This document shows, piece after piece, positions 6,443-8,101 of a stretch of DNA of 8,101 nt. How positions within the stretch are numbered: the first letter of the stretch is position 1; each line of letters starts with the position of its first letter. The notes beneath the pieces were generated by a model that worked only from the letters and a program-made list of their open reading frames with translations, was not told the origin of the DNA and did not search any database. The stretch is from NCBI GenBank assembly GCA_946184595.1, contig CAMHFM010000031.1, forward strand, positions 1-8,101, in the 5' to 3' direction. The DNA is from an uncultured Azospirillum sp. (lineage in GTDB: Bacteria; Pseudomonadota; Alphaproteobacteria; RF32; CAG-239). The position numbers and the translations under genes were made by a program.

Positions 6443-7210
6443 ATGCAAAAATTAAAGTTTGTGACATGCTCGGGAGCAAATGAGTTCACGGACATTAAAG
6501 AGATGGTCGCGCTGACAGAGGTATATCCTGTTATAGAGTGGGGTATTCAAGTATCTGGTAAGAAATGTTCTTTTGGGTCTGCTCGGTATCAATGGCTTTG
6601 TGATTTGCAAAAGCATCTGGAAGAAGAAGGAAAGCTCCTTAATCTGGCCCTGCACATCAATCAGGATTGGGTTGAAGGATTTACAACAGGTAAAATTCCT
6701 CAAGAGTTAGAGGATCTTTTGGAGATGAGGGATGTGGTTGATGAACCCTTATTCCAAAGACTGCAGCTGAACTTTAAACTCGGACGGGATAAAACTCCAG
6801 ATATCGATTTACTGGAAGCCAGATTGAACAAGTATGGCAAGGAGTGTCGTTTTATCTTTTCCTACAATCCTGAAAACAAGGATTTGATTCATCAGATCTA
6901 CCGAGAAGGAAGCCGAGATTTCGATGTTTTGTACGATTCGTCTCATGGCGAAGGTTTGCTCTCTCAAAGTTGGGAAGAACCAGCGTTCTATGATGAGAGT
7001 ATTTTGCAGGGGTATTCTGGCGGAATTTCTCCAGAGAATGTTGAGGATGTTTTATCCCAAATCGCTGAAGTAGTTCCCAAAGGTCGTGTTTTTTATATCG
7101 ACGCTGAGGGAAATCTCAAAGGCGAAGATGGGCATATCTCTTTAGAAAAGTGCGCAGCTTATGTCAAAAAAACATTGGCATGGGAAGGCAAAAATGAAGC
7201 TCAGGAATAA
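6443..7210 (+). CDS. TrpF-like (phosphoribosylanthranilate isomerase-related) TIM-barrel protein
   Basis: The 255-residue product resembles phosphoribosylanthranilate isomerase (PRAI, TrpF; usually about 200-210 residues) in motif order, though it is divergent and longer. Counterparts of the PRAI landmarks are: strand 1 FVTCSGAN with C9 (catalytic Cys), GSARYQW with R48 (like the kSpRyv Arg), RLQLNF near 106 (like vQLHG), FDVLYDSS with D165 (catalytic Asp), GYSGGISPENVEDV at 190-203 (like aGGLnpeNV) and YIDAEGN at 218 (like DvSSG). The expected phosphate-binding blocks are therefore recognisable, but the PRAI GGtGk loop reads SHGEG. It may be a real isomerase or a relative acting on another phosphosugar; the reaction is not proven. 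There are no trp genes nearby. The start has no Shine-Dalgarno (TTTTATAGTGT precedes the ATG). Glutamine codons are mixed (8 CAA, 5 CAG). The gene has its own promoter, and the terminator stem overlaps its last codons. Confidence 0.75.
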   Translation: MQKLKFVTCSGANEFTDIKEMVALTEVYPVIEWGIQVSGKKCSFGSARYQWLCDLQKHLEEEGKLLNLALHINQDWVEGFTTGKIPQELEDLLEMRDVVDEPLFQRLQLNFKLGRDKTPDIDLLEARLNKYGKECRFIFSYNPENKDLIHQIYREGSRDFDVLYDSSHGEGLLSQSWEEPAFYDESILQGYSGGISPENVEDVLSQIAEVVPKGRVFYIDAEGNLKGEDGHISLEKCAAYVKKTLAWEGKNEAQE

Positions 7211-7229
7211 TCCTGAGCTTTCTTTTTTT
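7197..7229. terminator. Bidirectional terminator between the TrpF-like gene and radC
   Basis: AAGCTCAGGA (7197-7206) pairs with TCCTGAGCTT (7211-7220) around a 4-base loop ATAA, followed by T's to 7229. The loop contains the stop codon of the TrpF-like gene, so the left arm is coding sequence. On the minus strand the stem is followed by CATTTTTG, a weaker T-tract that can serve radC. Confidence 0.9.
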
Positions 7230-7920
7230 AAAGAGCACCGTGATCCTTAAAACCATAAACCAGATTTTTACTGATAATGAGATGATCAATAAGTTCAATA
7301 TTAACTAAATTGGCAGCTTCTTTAATTTGTTTTGTAACATGCAAATCAGCTTTAGAAGGAGTTACATCACCGGAAGGATGATTATGAGCTAAAATAATAG
7401 CGGTTGCGCCTTTATTGATAGCAGATTTAATAACTTCTCTTGGGTGAATAGCAACTTGATTAATTGTACCACGTTGTTGAACTTCCTCACCGATAACCTG
7501 TAATTTGCTATTAAGAAAGATAATGTGAAATTCTTCAATATCAAGATATCCCATTGATGAGCGACAATAATCAACCATTGTATCCCAATTTGAAATAACA
7601 GGAGCATCAGAAGAGGATAAATTTTGCCAACTCATGCGTAAAGCTGCGGCTTTGACAATTTTTAAGACAGTCGCCGAAGTTTCTTTTATTCCTTCAATTT
7701 GTTGTAAATCTTCAATAGAAGCGTTAATTACTCCTGCAAAACAGCCAAATTTTTTAATCAGGCGTTTCGCAATCGGTTTAACATCTCGTCTGGGAATAGC
7801 AATCATTAATAAAAGTTCCAAAAGCTCGTAATCCGGCATATCTTTGCCTTCACCGAGGATAAAACGTTCACGTAAACGTTTTCTGTGCCCTAAATAATCA
7901 GGTTTTTCTTCAGTAGTCAT
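7228..7920 (-). CDS. radC: RadC family protein (JAB/MPN domain, predicted metallo-isopeptidase fold)
   Basis: RadC-family proteins carry a JAB/MPN metalloprotease-like domain; despite the name, a DNA repair role is not established. From the ATG at 7920 the product has 230 residues, normal for the family. The N-terminal half has a UPF0758-type start (GHRKRLRERF) and a helix-hairpin-helix-like segment LQQIEGIKETSATVL (residues 72-86). The C-terminal half has the JAMM motif: E146 in GEEVQQRG, then HNHPSGD...D (H179, H181 and D192), the zinc ligands. The ATG at 7920 has no Shine-Dalgarno. An in-frame TTG at 7938 would add six residues (MIDYNN), lies 5 bp from the end of the upstream SMR gene and has AGGA 11 bases upstream, so it remains a possible start. 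The gene converges with the TrpF-like gene and is probably co-transcribed with the SMR gene upstream. Confidence 0.92.
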   Translation of the reverse strand: MTTEEKPDYLGHRKRLRERFILGEGKDMPDYELLELLLMIAIPRRDVKPIAKRLIKKFGCFAGVINASIEDLQQIEGIKETSATVLKIVKAAALRMSWQNLSSSDAPVISNWDTMVDYCRSSMGYLDIEEFHIIFLNSKLQVIGEEVQQRGTINQVAIHPREVIKSAINKGATAIILAHNHPSGDVTPSKADLHVTKQIKEAANLVNIELIDHLIISKNLVYGFKDHGAL

Positions 7921-7943
7921 ATTATTATAGTCAATCAATTCGG

Positions 7944-8099
7944 TTAATGTCCTAACTTCAGCATTATAACGCCGGAAACAATAAATACAATACCCAATAT
8001 ACGAAACAAATTAAAGACATCATTAAACAATAAAATACCGATAATAAAAGTGCAAGAAGCTCCAATACCGCTCCAGACAGCATAAGCAGTACCGATGGA
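7944..8099 (-). CDS. SMR-family small multidrug/guanidinium exporter, C-terminal part (truncated by window edge)
   Basis: The window ends inside this gene; 51 C-terminal residues plus the stop are visible on the minus strand. The segment SIGTAYAVWSGIGA is the third-helix signature of the small multidrug resistance family, followed by a hydrophobic stretch, LLFND, an Arg-containing loop (NLFR) and the fourth helix ILGIVFIVSGVIML ending in KLGH. These are the last two of four transmembrane helices of an inner-membrane dual-topology antiporter. The GTAYAVW form and the LKL-like end are closer to Gdx/SugE (guanidinium export) than to EmrE (GIAYAIW), but the N-terminal half with the essential Glu is outside the window, so the subtype is inference. 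radC begins 5 or 23 bp after its stop, so the two are probably one transcript. Confidence 0.85.
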   Translation of the reverse strand, partial: SIGTAYAVWSGIGASCTFIIGILLFNDVFNLFRILGIVFIVSGVIMLKLGH

Positions 8100-8101
8100 A
8101 A

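Noticed and set aside
1..8101. tRNA, rRNA, CRISPR arrays, insertion sequences, att sites
   Set aside because: No cloverleaf, spaced direct repeats, transposase or integrase coding sequence, or paired terminal repeats were seen on either strand.

Overview
The window looks like chromosomal DNA from an AT-rich, Gram-negative, probably anaerobic bacterium. A KdsB-type CMP-Kdo synthetase implies an LPS outer membrane. A HydE-type radical SAM enzyme with both iron-sulfur cysteine sets implies [FeFe]-hydrogenase maturation, so fermentative or anaerobic life. trpS, kdsB and pepT start behind clear AGGAG-like ribosome-binding sites. Taxonomy cannot be settled from this window; a host-associated, low-GC proteobacterium, perhaps alphaproteobacterial, is a weak inference. 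There are no rRNA or tRNA genes, CRISPR arrays, insertion sequences or phage genes.

Layout, left to right. (1) 2-610: the 3' part of a xylose-isomerase-like / AP-endonuclease-2 TIM-barrel gene. (2) 699-1223: a gene I do not recognise, with its own promoter, no Shine-Dalgarno, unusual glutamine codons and a strong terminator. (3) 1282-3220: a promoter, trpS (Streptococcus-type TrpRS) and kdsB, read as a tight two-gene operon and closed by a bidirectional terminator. (4) 3219-3884, minus strand: a HAD-family phosphatase-like gene converging on kdsB. (5) 3885-4121: a palindrome-rich divergent intergenic region holding the pepT promoter. (6) 4122-6373: pepT (tripeptidase) and hydE, overlapping by 10 bp. 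(7) 6443-7210: a divergent TrpF-like TIM-barrel protein with its own promoter, no Shine-Dalgarno and a terminator shared with the convergent gene. (8) 7228-8101, minus strand: radC, preceded by the 3' end of an SMR-family exporter gene resembling Gdx/SugE.

Most genes are housekeeping or metabolic and do not form one pathway. The points most worth following are the TrpF-like gene, which keeps counterparts of the three PRAI catalytic residues but has no trp neighbours; the unrecognised gene at 699-1223; the unusual KdsB, with Asn where the C-terminal metal-ligand Asp is normally found; and the recurrent GACA/TGTC palindromes in the promoter regions. I found no convincing new multi-gene defence or mobile system.
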